Origin: Candidatus Hydrogenedentota bacterium
Lineage (GTDB): Bacteria > Hydrogenedentota > Hydrogenedentia > Hydrogenedentales > CAITNO01
Direction of reading: 5' to 3'
Assembly (NCBI GenBank): GCA_012730105.1
Contig: JAAYBJ010000079.1
Coordinates: forward strand, 1-51,731
Length of the DNA: 51,731 bases
Part shown: positions 42,165 through 51,294 of the stretch, piece after piece
How the letters are laid out: each line of letters starts with the position of its first letter
Numbering within the stretch: position 1 is the stretch's first letter
Notes under the pieces: model-generated
The model's input: the letters and a program-made list of their open reading frames with translations, nothing else
Databases searched by the model: none
Told to the model about the DNA's origin: nothing
Position numbers and translations under genes: made by a program

Positions 42165-44054
42165 TCAAGCCGATGTATCGGAAATATTTACCCTGATACC
42201 CTCGCCTTCTCCCATGACAGTGATAACACTCCCAAAGCCCGCAGGCCCTTCCCGGACCAAGTTCCGGACGGGCTTAAATACAACTTTCTCCAACTTCTCG
42301 TTCATGCCTTCAAGGCCCCATTCCCGGCTGTAACAAAGTTTAGATAACACGGCATAAACACTTCCCTGAACGTGCAGGTGCACTCCCAGCGGACGCAGTT
42401 CCTTATAAAATTCCTGCATGGCATGCTGCAGAACAGCGAGAACAGATTCCTGGGTCAACGGTTCCAACGTTACATGGACCGGAATCGCTTCGCAAAGCCT
42501 TCTTCCCAGGCTGGAGCCAAAAGTGGCAACCAGGGCATCATCCGCGTTTTGATCTGTATTGACTGTCAGAATCATAAGGCATTTCCGCAACTCGAGCCGC
42601 TGGCCGCGATTATCCCGAATACAGCCACTTTGCACGCCCCGGAGGAGTTCTTCAATGAAAAATGAAGACCCGTTTTCAATACCGTCAAATGTCACAATAG
42701 CCAGCGGCGTGTCGCGGACCACCTGGGCAAACACACCGCTGCCAAGGTCACCGCCAAAATCCTGCGCCGTTCCGAAAAACCGTTCCACCCCGCCTTTGCC
42801 CGCGTAATCCGCCATGTTAAAATGAACAAAGTCGTCGAGATTCCCGAGCAGTTGCCGGGCAAGGACCCGCGCCGCGCGGAGTTTTCCAACACCGCGATGC
42901 CCGGCGAGTAAAATGACCCCTGCAGGCCGACCGCGGCCGCCGAAATTTAACCGCAGTTGCGTGACGGCGGCGGCGATCGCTTTTATGGCAGCCCCCTGGC
43001 TGATAATATGTCTGCCGAGACGCTCCTCGAGTTTCAGTTGCCACCGGTCCGCTTCCGCGGTATCAATATCTATGGCGGTTATCTCACTGACAGCACGCTT
43101 GACATCATGGCTGCCCACCTTTATTCCCAAGAGATGCATGGTCGCATCATCCAGCCATTCAGGCGGACAGGATTCGCGCATGGCAATTTTACGCCGATAC
43201 CGGTTGCAGGCCTGACCTATGACCTCGACCGCCTTTCCCGGGAATTCCTCCCGTGGCAGATACTGCTGCGCAAGTTGAACGGCGCTTGCCAGGGCCTGCC
43301 CGCTGACTTTGACCCCATACATCTTTTCAAACATTCCCCGGAGTCCCGTCATTATCTGCAAGGTTGTCTGTGCATCCGGAGGGGCCAGTTCGAGGACAAC
43401 AGACCGGCTTATCCATTTAGGCACCAGAGTTCTCAGTTCTTTGAATGTCTCTCCAGTCATGGTGACGACGCATTGCATCTGTCCAGAGTCAATAAGGCTG
43501 AACAGCTGGCTTGCGGGACATATTTTCTTTATGCCCTCCAGCAACAACGCCCCGAAATCATCCAGAAAAACGACTACATCACCCTGTTCATTGCATAAAT
43601 TTACAAGCGCTTTCAGGCGAACCGGTATCCTTTCATGATGCCCCTCAAGAACACCCGGATACACCTGAAGCAGTTTTGGGCGGATTCCGTAAGAAAGCCC
43701 TGCTTCCCCCAACAGAACCGTCGCGGCGCCATAGATAAGATTGGTTTTGCCCACGCCATCGGGGCCTGTAACAATGATATCTGGCTTCTTATCACTGCAA
43801 ATGACTTTTAACAAGTTGTCTATCTCGGCATCCCGGCAAAGGGTTGGCTCAAGGAGCCCCCTGCTGGCGGCCGCCTGTAAGTCTCTTAAAAACAAATGCA
43901 ATTCATTTGCAGCGGGCTTTTCGCCCGGTTCATCGGCCCTATTGGCGGCCTGACGCCGATATCCCGGAAGTACGGGCGGAACATTTCGCCCGCAAAACCG
44001 ACAGACTACTGCTTTGACATCAATCACAGAACGGCATGCGGGGCAATGACGCAT
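42165..44054 (-). CDS. Zinc-ribbon Clp-like double AAA+ protein with altered motifs
   Basis: 629 residues from 44054, where GGAGG lies five bases upstream; ATGs at 44081 and 44231 are in frame, but the extra residues are not family-like. An N-terminal zinc ribbon (C4, C7, C18, C21: CPACRS...CRFCG) replaces the Clp N-domain. AAA-1 has Walker A GPDGVGKTN and a Walker B ending LDDF rather than the usual DE, then a ClpB-like LPREEFPGKAVEVIGQA. The D1-D2 linker (VSEITAIDIDTAEADRW, ERLGRHIISQGAAIKAIAAA) and AAA-2 (GHRGVGKLRAARVLARQLLG, HFNMADYAGKGGVERFFG, Walker B VTFDGIE) are plainly ClpA/B-derived. In AAA-2 the usual Thr after Lys is Leu and the catalytic Glu is Gly, so D2 is probably hydrolysis-dead. 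There is no ClpB middle coiled coil. A remodelling or scaffold role with the adjacent kinase is inferred. Confidence 0.8.
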   Translation of the reverse strand: MRHCPACRSVIDVKAVVCRFCGRNVPPVLPGYRRQAANRADEPGEKPAANELHLFLRDLQAAASRGLLEPTLCRDAEIDNLLKVICSDKKPDIIVTGPDGVGKTNLIYGAATVLLGEAGLSYGIRPKLLQVYPGVLEGHHERIPVRLKALVNLCNEQGDVVVFLDDFGALLLEGIKKICPASQLFSLIDSGQMQCVVTMTGETFKELRTLVPKWISRSVVLELAPPDAQTTLQIMTGLRGMFEKMYGVKVSGQALASAVQLAQQYLPREEFPGKAVEVIGQACNRYRRKIAMRESCPPEWLDDATMHLLGIKVGSHDVKRAVSEITAIDIDTAEADRWQLKLEERLGRHIISQGAAIKAIAAAVTQLRLNFGGRGRPAGVILLAGHRGVGKLRAARVLARQLLGNLDDFVHFNMADYAGKGGVERFFGTAQDFGGDLGSGVFAQVVRDTPLAIVTFDGIENGSSFFIEELLRGVQSGCIRDNRGQRLELRKCLMILTVNTDQNADDALVATFGSSLGRRLCEAIPVHVTLEPLTQESVLAVLQHAMQEFYKELRPLGVHLHVQGSVYAVLSKLCYSREWGLEGMNEKLEKVVFKPVRNLVREGPAGFGSVITVMGEGEGIRVNISDTSA

Positions 44055-44363
44055 GGTTGCCTCCCGATGATCTCCCTCCATGATAACCGATACTCCTCTT
44101 TTGACAAATGGTTTTAGCAGATTCCCATGTTTTAACCGCCGTATTTCTATTCTATCGCAAATCCGCCCGTCTTCATTATTTTTATTTATAGATGGCGTGA
44201 ATGTCAAATAAAAATACGCATAAACTGACATGGCTCTTGAAAGTTTTTATAGATTGAAGCCAAATAAACGATCCGCCAGACGCTAACGCGATCAAGAAAC
44301 CACCTGCAATTCCCACAAGATCAGAATATCTGAATTTGGTGTGATTTGATAAAGGAACAATGT
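44055..44363. other. Intergenic region between the pseudopilin and Clp-like genes
   Basis: About 310 AT-richer bases. It should carry the promoter of the Clp-like gene; no clear -35/-10 pair or terminator was identified. An in-frame upstream extension of the Clp-like frame (to 44231) covers part of it but is not protein-like. Confidence 0.5.
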
Positions 44364-45290
44364 TTAAAACCCGTCGAAGGGCTTTCCGTAGCGGCCGAGG
44401 GTGTAGGCGCTGTCCTTTGTCATGGGAAACCTGGCGTTGGGGTAGGTAAGAAATTCGACGTGCCCGTCCAGGTAAAGTACGTTACCGCCGCCCGGGATGT
44501 GGGAAAAGTCTTTGGGATTGGCGGAGACGTGATCCCACATAAGTGGAATGGTGGTGTAGGTATCCTTGACGGCGGCGGCGCTGTGGACATCCGTAATGAG
44601 AAAACGTTCGATGCCCTCCCGCAGGCGATAGATTATATTGCCGTTGCCGGCCTGGGTGCCCGCGAACGTTTCTGAGACCTCAAAGTCCCCGTCACTTGCT
44701 GCGCCCTGAGTGTCAATGTTGGCTTGGGCAAGTTCTCCCCACGGTGTCTCATGGAATTCAGCCTCACTGTGTCGTCCGTAGCTGTCCGTGCCCACAGTGC
44801 CCACCAAGGGGCCGAGAATGTTTACGTCCTCAGTGATCACCCAACCGGTGTAATGATAGGGCTCCTGTCCGATTTCTTCCGGCTGGATGATGCCGTCACC
44901 GTTGCCTTTCATGCCGTCATAGCGTTCCACAATGTCCCGGGTCGCCGACCAGGAGGGGCACCAGATGACATTGATATCCGAGATATACTCCGGAATCATG
45001 GAACGACCGTCAAACATCATTTCCGCGCTGAGGTTGCCATAGATATTCCGGATCTGACGATGGGGATAATAATTTCCCCGTGTTTCGTCGGCATACAGTT
45101 TCAGAGCGATGCCAAGTTGCTTCAGATTACTTTGGCAACTCTTGCGCCGTGCGGCTTCGCGGGCACGGGATAACGCCGGCAAAAGAATGGCGGCCAGAAT
45201 GCCGATGATGGCAATCACCACCAGTAGTTCAATGAGTGTAAAGCCCCGGCGTGTCCCAGGCGGCGGAAGAGTTTGGATTTGAATTGTCAT
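44364..45290 (-). CDS. DUF1559/type II secretion-type pseudopilin
   Basis: 308 residues from 45290 ([16 protein letters not shown]). The prepilin signature [20 protein letters not shown] follows a short basic leader, with the predicted peptidase cut after Gly and Glu at +5. The C-terminal region has PHRQIRN, an Asp/Gly-rich stretch ([18 protein letters not shown]) and the [20 protein letters not shown] signature typical of DUF1559/'H-X9-DG' proteins, which are expanded in Planctomycetes, Lentisphaerae and Hydrogenedentes. It would be processed and assembled at the inner membrane, or act as a surface fibre subunit. No secretion machinery gene is adjacent. There is no good ribosome site; a longer frame reaches 45377 but is less likely. 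Confidence 0.88.
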   Translation of the reverse strand: MTIQIQTLPPPGTRRGFTLIELLVVIAIIGILAAILLPALSRAREAARRKSCQSNLKQLGIALKLYADETRGNYYPHRQIRNIYGNLSAEMMFDGRSMIPEYISDINVIWCPSWSATRDIVERYDGMKGNGDGIIQPEEIGQEPYHYTGWVITEDVNILGPLVGTVGTDSYGRHSEAEFHETPWGELAQANIDTQGAASDGDFEVSETFAGTQAGNGNIIYRLREGIERFLITDVHSAAAVKDTYTTIPLMWDHVSANPKDFSHIPGGGNVLYLDGHVEFLTYPNARFPMTKDSAYTLGRYGKPFDGF

Positions 45291-45475
45291 AGCGTGTTTT
45301 CGTTCATAGTGTGTTTTTGAATTGCCGCAATCAGGGAGAAGATTATTGTACGTTGTTAGCGTTTTAGCGTGCCGCAAGAACGATGTGCATCAGGCACACT
45401 GAAGTGTGAACAACATACTTTAAAAACATCCACAGTCAATCTCCAAGTTGAATGAAAAAAAACGAAACAATCGGC

Positions 45476-48268
45476 TTATCTCGGCGTGTGGCCTGCGGGA
45501 CCATTCTGCCCGTAGGGGTCCGTATCCAGAAAATGCTGATTGTCGATGGGCTCCCGAACTTCCAAAGCACGCCAGTTGAATTCCGCATCAAAAGGATCCA
45601 GGGCTTTCTGGGGATCAAAAATTTCCGCGTTGACGGGCAAAGCGTTATAGGGCTCCGCATTGTCGGGCGTGGTGGTGAACATGTCGGACAAATCGCTGGC
45701 AAAGCCGTCATACTGGTTCAGCGCGGGCAGCCCCAGGATAAGAAACATGGTCTTCAGGATGCTGGACATGCTGGTATGCCGGCTGGACACGTAATCACGC
45801 CGGGCATAAGGGCTGATTACCAGGCAGATGGAGCGGTGGGCGTCCACGGAATCGCGGTAACCCTGTGCGTCATCTTCCGTCACGAATATGGCGCAGTCCT
45901 TCCAGTAGGGACCATTGCTGATGAGTTCCACCAGGCGTCCCAGGGCAAGGTCATTATCGCTCATGTACGAGCCCCAGAAGGGATACCCGGCCTCAGGACG
46001 TTCGCCCGCACCGTGATCGTTGGGCAGCATCAGGGTAATCACATCCGGAAAGGGCTCCTTGCCCGAAAGCCAGCGTTCGTTATATTCACGCTCGAACTGC
46101 TCGAAGCGAAACTGGTCGGGGATATCGGTGTTGTACGTGGCATACTGCCTCGACGTATTTTCAAAGAGTGGCTTTGGCATGGGATAATTGATAGTGAGAC
46201 GGATACCGGTATCATGGTATTCCTGCTCCTCGTCCTGGGGCTTGAACTCAAAGCCTAGCCCGAAGTTGCGGAAACGGACGCCGTTTCGGTCAAAATGCTC
46301 CCAAATGGCGCCGCCTTCGTTGTAATCCTCGGGATACACCGCGCCCGAGGATCCGATAAAGGCATGGTTGCCCGGCCCCATTCCCCCGGCATTCTCGCCG
46401 ATACGGCATTCCATGAACTCATTGGGATACACGCCGACCAGCCAGCGGTGGCCGTCCACGGAATGGTCCGAATCGCAATAGTAGTTGTCACTCATGGAAA
46501 AGCGTTTCGCCAGCGCCAGGTGATTGGGCATCAGGACCACATCCTTCACCGTACTGGTATTGTCCTTGTTGGACACGTCGATGGGTTTGCCCAGCCGGCA
46601 CACTTCGGCGTCGCCCCGGCCCTTCGGCCAGGCACCGTATACCTCGTCATAGGTGCGGTTTTCCTTGGTAACATAGATAATGTGTTTAATGGGGCTTTCC
46701 CAGGCTTTTGGCGCGGGCGGCACGGGATTTCCCTTCTCCCGTGCATCTTCTGCATAGGGGTATAACGCGACATTGTTGGCGACGGTTTCCGCCGTCAACG
46801 CGTCCAGCGCTTCCGGGGAATCCGGTACATCCGTGATCACCACGTAACCGCGCATCAAATCGCCGATGCCGGTAGGATCGCCCGGCACATGGTTTGGCCC
46901 GTCGTTGGGGCCAGAACCGAGTCCTTTCGCGCAGGACACATAGAGTTTTTTACCGTCGGGGGACACCGCCAGTTTGCTGGGGAACCACGCCGTAGGGATA
47001 TGACCCAACACCTTGCCTTCTTTCACATCGATCACACCGACGGCATTAATCCCGGCCTCGGCGACATACAGCGTTTGAAGATCCGGCGACAGGGCAAGGC
47101 CGAAGGGAATCATGCCGCGAAGCCGCGCGGCGGCAGGATGAAAATCGAGGTCGATATCCTCCACGCGCTCGCCCGTGCGCGCGTCAATGACCGTAATGCT
47201 GTCGTTGCTGCCGTTGGACACAAAGACGAAGTCCTCCGTCGCGGCCAGAGAGTTGGGGCTGCTCCCGCCGACCGCCGGGAATTCCTCTAATTTTTCACCC
47301 ACGAGATGGCCCGTCTTGGTTTTGGCAATTACGCGTTCTTCGCCCCGCGTGGCAATGTCCACCGTCCACACGGACATGGCGCGCGGATCGTTCGGATCCC
47401 CGAGACCGGGAACAAGCACGTCTTCCTTTTCATCTTCATCGGATTGGATGACAACGCCTTCCTCAGCTTCTTTGGACGGCACGCCGAAAGGCGGGAAGGG
47501 AATTTTGGCCATGCGCCCTGATCTTTTTTTCATAAAGGCGTATTCATACATGCCGACATTGGCGACATAGGCCCGCGCGCCGTCAGGAGAAAGGGTAATC
47601 CCAAAAGGATAGCGGCCTACGGGGACTGAATGGATCACCTTTTGTTTCGCGATGTCGATAATAAGCAGGCGGAAATTCGACTGGTCCACGGCATAGATCA
47701 GGGACCCGTCGTGGGACAGGCGCAAGTCACCCACATAGCCAAAACGGTAGCGCTTCCCCTCGCTTTCATGGTCGCAGGAAATGCGAAATACCCGTTCCAG
47801 CGTGGCAAGATTAAACGCCATGATGCTCCAGTCGTCACCGCCGGCCACATAGACGACATCCGAGGTGGGGGAAACCGCCAGGCCCATGAAAACAGCGTCG
47901 AGAATTCCCTCTTCATTCTTGCCGCCGACAGTTGTGTGCACAGGAGCAGCGGGATCGGCCAGGTCCAGAATGGACAGCTGGGGCCCGCCACTGCAGGCCG
48001 TAACCAGCCAGCGACCGTCAGGGCTCAGCGTCAGCCCATAGGGATGGGGCTGCACCCGGAACAACTGTCCACGCGGGGTGATCTTCCGGCCGTTAGGCAG
48101 GATGGTCTCCCCTTGCGGATTTAATTCCACATAGCGTTCCCCGGCAGGCGCCCGCAACAATAACATCGCCGCAGGATCATCCGTTGCCGGAGCATTCTCA
48201 GCATAAGCCGTCGTAATCATGCTGGCCAGAAATAATACAAAAGCGATTCTTGCAAAAAGGTGATTCAT
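45476..48268 (-). CDS. Secreted YncE-type propeller + phosphoesterase fusion (paralog A)
   Basis: 930 residues from 48268, with GGAG nine bases upstream and a signal peptide ending near TTAYA. The first 500 residues form a YVTN/YncE-like beta-propeller (HPYGLTLSPDGRWLVTA, YPFGITLSPDGARAYVAN, PSKLAVSPDGKKLYVS). The C-terminal half is a PF04185-type phosphoesterase (acid phosphatase/phospholipase C-like): HIIYVTKENRTYDEVYG, SDNYYCDSDHSVDGHRW, LPNDHG, YMSDNDLALGRLVE, TEDDAQGYRDSVDAHRS, where N, D, H and E residues bind metals. It presumably acts on a phosphate ester outside the cytoplasm; the substrate is unknown. The divergent neighbour is a paralog in the same order. Confidence 0.87.
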   Translation of the reverse strand: MNHLFARIAFVLFLASMITTAYAENAPATDDPAAMLLLRAPAGERYVELNPQGETILPNGRKITPRGQLFRVQPHPYGLTLSPDGRWLVTACSGGPQLSILDLADPAAPVHTTVGGKNEEGILDAVFMGLAVSPTSDVVYVAGGDDWSIMAFNLATLERVFRISCDHESEGKRYRFGYVGDLRLSHDGSLIYAVDQSNFRLLIIDIAKQKVIHSVPVGRYPFGITLSPDGARAYVANVGMYEYAFMKKRSGRMAKIPFPPFGVPSKEAEEGVVIQSDEDEKEDVLVPGLGDPNDPRAMSVWTVDIATRGEERVIAKTKTGHLVGEKLEEFPAVGGSSPNSLAATEDFVFVSNGSNDSITVIDARTGERVEDIDLDFHPAAARLRGMIPFGLALSPDLQTLYVAEAGINAVGVIDVKEGKVLGHIPTAWFPSKLAVSPDGKKLYVSCAKGLGSGPNDGPNHVPGDPTGIGDLMRGYVVITDVPDSPEALDALTAETVANNVALYPYAEDAREKGNPVPPAPKAWESPIKHIIYVTKENRTYDEVYGAWPKGRGDAEVCRLGKPIDVSNKDNTSTVKDVVLMPNHLALAKRFSMSDNYYCDSDHSVDGHRWLVGVYPNEFMECRIGENAGGMGPGNHAFIGSSGAVYPEDYNEGGAIWEHFDRNGVRFRNFGLGFEFKPQDEEQEYHDTGIRLTINYPMPKPLFENTSRQYATYNTDIPDQFRFEQFEREYNERWLSGKEPFPDVITLMLPNDHGAGERPEAGYPFWGSYMSDNDLALGRLVELISNGPYWKDCAIFVTEDDAQGYRDSVDAHRSICLVISPYARRDYVSSRHTSMSSILKTMFLILGLPALNQYDGFASDLSDMFTTTPDNAEPYNALPVNAEIFDPQKALDPFDAEFNWRALEVREPIDNQHFLDTDPYGQNGPAGHTPR

Positions 48269-48491
48269 GAAAACAATCTCCAGAGGTGAAACAGAAAACC
48301 AAGTATCATGAGGTAGTGTACACAATATGCCGGGGTGGGTTGAAGGGCAAATGACGTTTTAGTCAGACAACGTCAGACTATGTCGGACAGTGTCGGACTA
48401 TGTCAGACCTTTTGTTTTTCGCAGGGTATAGGGGTACACTCTTTTTATTGGAATATGTATGACCCTGGTTTCTTTTAGAACGGAGGTACCC
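48269..48491. promoter_or_regulatory. Shared divergent promoter region of the two propeller-phosphoesterases
   Basis: A 223-base gap between two divergently transcribed paralogs, holding five decameric repeats (48362-48411) in the middle. Both promoters must lie here; A/T-rich DNA at 48412-48465 probably serves the plus-strand gene. Confidence 0.45.
48362..48411. repeat. Five tandem decamers GTCRGAC-type
   Basis: Units: GTCAGACAAC, GTCAGACTAT, GTCGGACAGT, GTCGGACTAT, GTCAGACCTT. The fixed core GTC(A/G)GAC recurs every ten bases, about one helical turn, and matches the repeat at 27926-27964. Confidence 0.8.
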
Positions 48492-51146
48492 ATGCGTTTA
48501 TTTCATGTAGTGTTGCCAATACTCCTTGCCGCCGCGCTGATTACGGGTTGCGTTTCTGATTCCTATGAACGGTCCATCGCGCGGTCCGTAGCCTCGGGCC
48601 CGGAGGATTTCCTCCGGAAAGCCGTGGTCGGCCCGCAGGATGACGGCACCTTTGTCGTCGCCACAACCCAGGCGATCGCGCCCGCAGGCGTATCCGTGGC
48701 CTTTCCTGGACGTCCCACGGATCTCGCGGTAAGCCCGGACGGGGCCACGCTCGCGGTAAAAACCACCGGGCGGGCGTCAGCGTCCGCCAAGAACGCGGAC
48801 ATCGTCTTTATCGATCTGGCAAGCCGGGAAATCATCCAGATGCTCGAATTGCCTTCGGGCCAGAACAGTTTTCATAGCCTGGTCTGGAGCGGCGACGGCC
48901 AAACACTTTGGACCACGGACGCGACGAATTCCTTGCGGTCGGCCTGCCGGGACGCGGCCGGCACCATGGAATGGCGCGACGCTGTCGTCCTGCCGGGGAC
49001 AAGCGGTAAGAACCCTTCCGCGCCGGGCGGCCTGTGCCTCGACGAGGAACGCAACCGGGTGTATGTAGCGCTGAGCCGGAACAACACCATCGGCATCGTC
49101 AATCTTGAAACCAAGTCCCTGGACGCCGAGATTCCCGTGGGCATCGCCCCTTACACGGCCCTTCAGTCTGACAACAAACTGTATGTGTCGAACTGGGGCG
49201 GGCGCAGGCCCGCGGAAGGCGACAAAACGGGGCCCACAGCGGGCAGCCAGGCCGTGGTCGACCCGGAGACGGGCATCGCCTCGACAGGCACGGTATCCGT
49301 CATTGACCTTGCTTCCGGTACTGTTACAACGGAAATCGAGATGGGCCTGCATCCGAGCGGCATGGCCCTGTCCCCGGACGGGACGCGCCTCTATGTGGCC
49401 AACGCGAACAGCGACACCGTTTCCGTCATAGAGACCGCGACCGACACAGTCGCGCAAACACTTGGCGCCAAGCCGATGGAACGCCTGCCCTTCGGCAGCG
49501 CGCCGAATGCACTCTGCGTGTCTCCCGACGGGACGACCCTCTACATCGCGAACGGAGGCAACAACCTGCTCGGCGTCCTGGACCTGGCCTCAGGAAAGAT
49601 GCGCGGCCTGATACCGACCGGCTGGTACCCGGGCGCGGTGGAAACAACCAACGATGGAAACATGATCTGTGTGGCCAACATCAAGGGGCTCGGCACACAC
49701 AATACGGAAGCGAACATCCAACGTAAGGAGCAGATGGCCGGCAAGGGCTGGCACGGGTACAACAGCCATGACTACATGGGCTCCGTGAATTTCATTCCAA
49801 CACCGGACGCGGAGGAACTTCAGGAACACACCTACCGCGCGGCCTGCAACATGCGGCTGCCCTTGATGGCGGAGGTCATGAACCTGCCCCGGGCCGAGCG
49901 CAAAGCGGTGCCCGTGCCCACACGGCCGGGCGAAGTGTCGGTTTTCAAGCACGTTCTTTACATTATCAAGGAGAACCGGACCTATGACCAGGTGTTCGGC
50001 GACATGCCGCAGGGCAACGGCGACCCTTCACTTTGCATGTTCGGCCGGGAAGTCACGCCCAACCACCACGCCCTGGCCGAGGAATTCGTGCTGCTGGATA
50101 ATTTCTACTGCAACGGAGTGCTCAGCGCCGACGGACACCAGTGGACCAACGAGGGTTATGTGACCGACTATTTGGAAAAGAGCTTTGGCGGCTGGCCCCG
50201 CAGTTATCCCTATGAGGGGGACGACACGCTGGCCTTCGCCTCTTCCGGCTTCATCTGGGACCATGTGTTGTGCAAGGGACACACCTTTCGCGACTACGGG
50301 GAATTCGTGCGCGCCCAGATCACACCCAATGAAGCGACCTGGACGGATATTTATAACGACTATTTGAACGGAACGAATACCGTGCAGATTCGCGCCACCT
50401 CCCCCCTGCACACACTCGAACCTTACTTGTGCCCAACCTACGTGGGTTTCCCCGGAAAAGTACAGGACGTTTACCGCGCCCGGGAATTCATCAAGGAACT
50501 CCACGCGGCCGAAGCGACAGGCGAATGGTATGACTTCATGATCATGCTGCTGCCCAACGACCACACGACCGGCACGCGCGAGGGCTACCCGACGCCGGCC
50601 GCCATGGTCGCGGACAACGACCTCGCCCTCGGACAAATTGTGGAGGCGGTGAGCAACAGCCCCTTCTGGCCTGAAACGGTCATCTTCGTAGTCGAGGACG
50701 ATCCCCAGGCGGGTCTGGACCATGTGGACAGCCACCGGACCGTCGCCTTCTGCATCAGCCCCTACACCCGGCGCGGCGTGGTGGACAGCACCCAGTACAA
50801 CCAGACCGGCATGCTGCGGACCATGGAACTGATTTTCGGCCTTGCGCCCATGAACCAGCTAACCATGGCCTCCAACCCGATGACCCCCTGCTTTCAGGAA
50901 GCGCCGGATTTTACCCCGTACAAGGCTAGGCCCAACGAGATTCCGCTGGACCAGATGAACCAGAATATCGCCCAGCTGCGCGGCAAGGCGCGCTACTACG
51001 CGAAAAAATGCATGGAACTGCCCCTGGACGATATCGACATGGCCGATGAGGGTTCGTTTAACCGCATCCTCTGGCACGCCGTGAAAGGCGTGAATACGCC
51101 CTACCCAAAGTTGAAGCCGCGCGGCACCGCCCGAGTGACATCGTAA
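48492..51146 (+). CDS. Lipoprotein YncE-type propeller + phosphoesterase fusion (paralog B)
   Basis: 884 residues from 48492 (GGAGG four to five bases upstream). A lipobox LITGC puts the lipidated Cys at residue 20, so it is a membrane lipoprotein, unlike paralog A. The N-terminal half is a YVTN/YncE propeller (PTDLAVSPDGATLAVKT, HPSGMALSPDGTRLYVAN, PNALCVSPDGTTLYIANGG). The C-terminal half is a PF04185-type phosphoesterase: VLYIIKENRTYDQVFGDMP, LDNFYCNGVLSADGHQW, LPNDHTTGTREG, VADNDLALGQIVEA, VEDDPQAGLDHVDSHRT. The metal-ligand pattern is complete as far as can be judged. It is divergent from paralog A and shares its upstream region; the next plus-strand gene starts 148 bases on. Confidence 0.87.
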   Translation: MRLFHVVLPILLAAALITGCVSDSYERSIARSVASGPEDFLRKAVVGPQDDGTFVVATTQAIAPAGVSVAFPGRPTDLAVSPDGATLAVKTTGRASASAKNADIVFIDLASREIIQMLELPSGQNSFHSLVWSGDGQTLWTTDATNSLRSACRDAAGTMEWRDAVVLPGTSGKNPSAPGGLCLDEERNRVYVALSRNNTIGIVNLETKSLDAEIPVGIAPYTALQSDNKLYVSNWGGRRPAEGDKTGPTAGSQAVVDPETGIASTGTVSVIDLASGTVTTEIEMGLHPSGMALSPDGTRLYVANANSDTVSVIETATDTVAQTLGAKPMERLPFGSAPNALCVSPDGTTLYIANGGNNLLGVLDLASGKMRGLIPTGWYPGAVETTNDGNMICVANIKGLGTHNTEANIQRKEQMAGKGWHGYNSHDYMGSVNFIPTPDAEELQEHTYRAACNMRLPLMAEVMNLPRAERKAVPVPTRPGEVSVFKHVLYIIKENRTYDQVFGDMPQGNGDPSLCMFGREVTPNHHALAEEFVLLDNFYCNGVLSADGHQWTNEGYVTDYLEKSFGGWPRSYPYEGDDTLAFASSGFIWDHVLCKGHTFRDYGEFVRAQITPNEATWTDIYNDYLNGTNTVQIRATSPLHTLEPYLCPTYVGFPGKVQDVYRAREFIKELHAAEATGEWYDFMIMLLPNDHTTGTREGYPTPAAMVADNDLALGQIVEAVSNSPFWPETVIFVVEDDPQAGLDHVDSHRTVAFCISPYTRRGVVDSTQYNQTGMLRTMELIFGLAPMNQLTMASNPMTPCFQEAPDFTPYKARPNEIPLDQMNQNIAQLRGKARYYAKKCMELPLDDIDMADEGSFNRILWHAVKGVNTPYPKLKPRGTARVTS

Positions 51147-51294
51147 TAAATGAAGGCCGTCCCACCGGAGGTCATTCGTAGGCCGGCGGCAGATTTTGAT
51201 TTGACCACAGGATCGTTATAATTATGGGACGCACTTTGTAGCCCCCTGCATGATAGTAACCTTTTCAGCATACAACATAACGGAGTAGTGAAAG

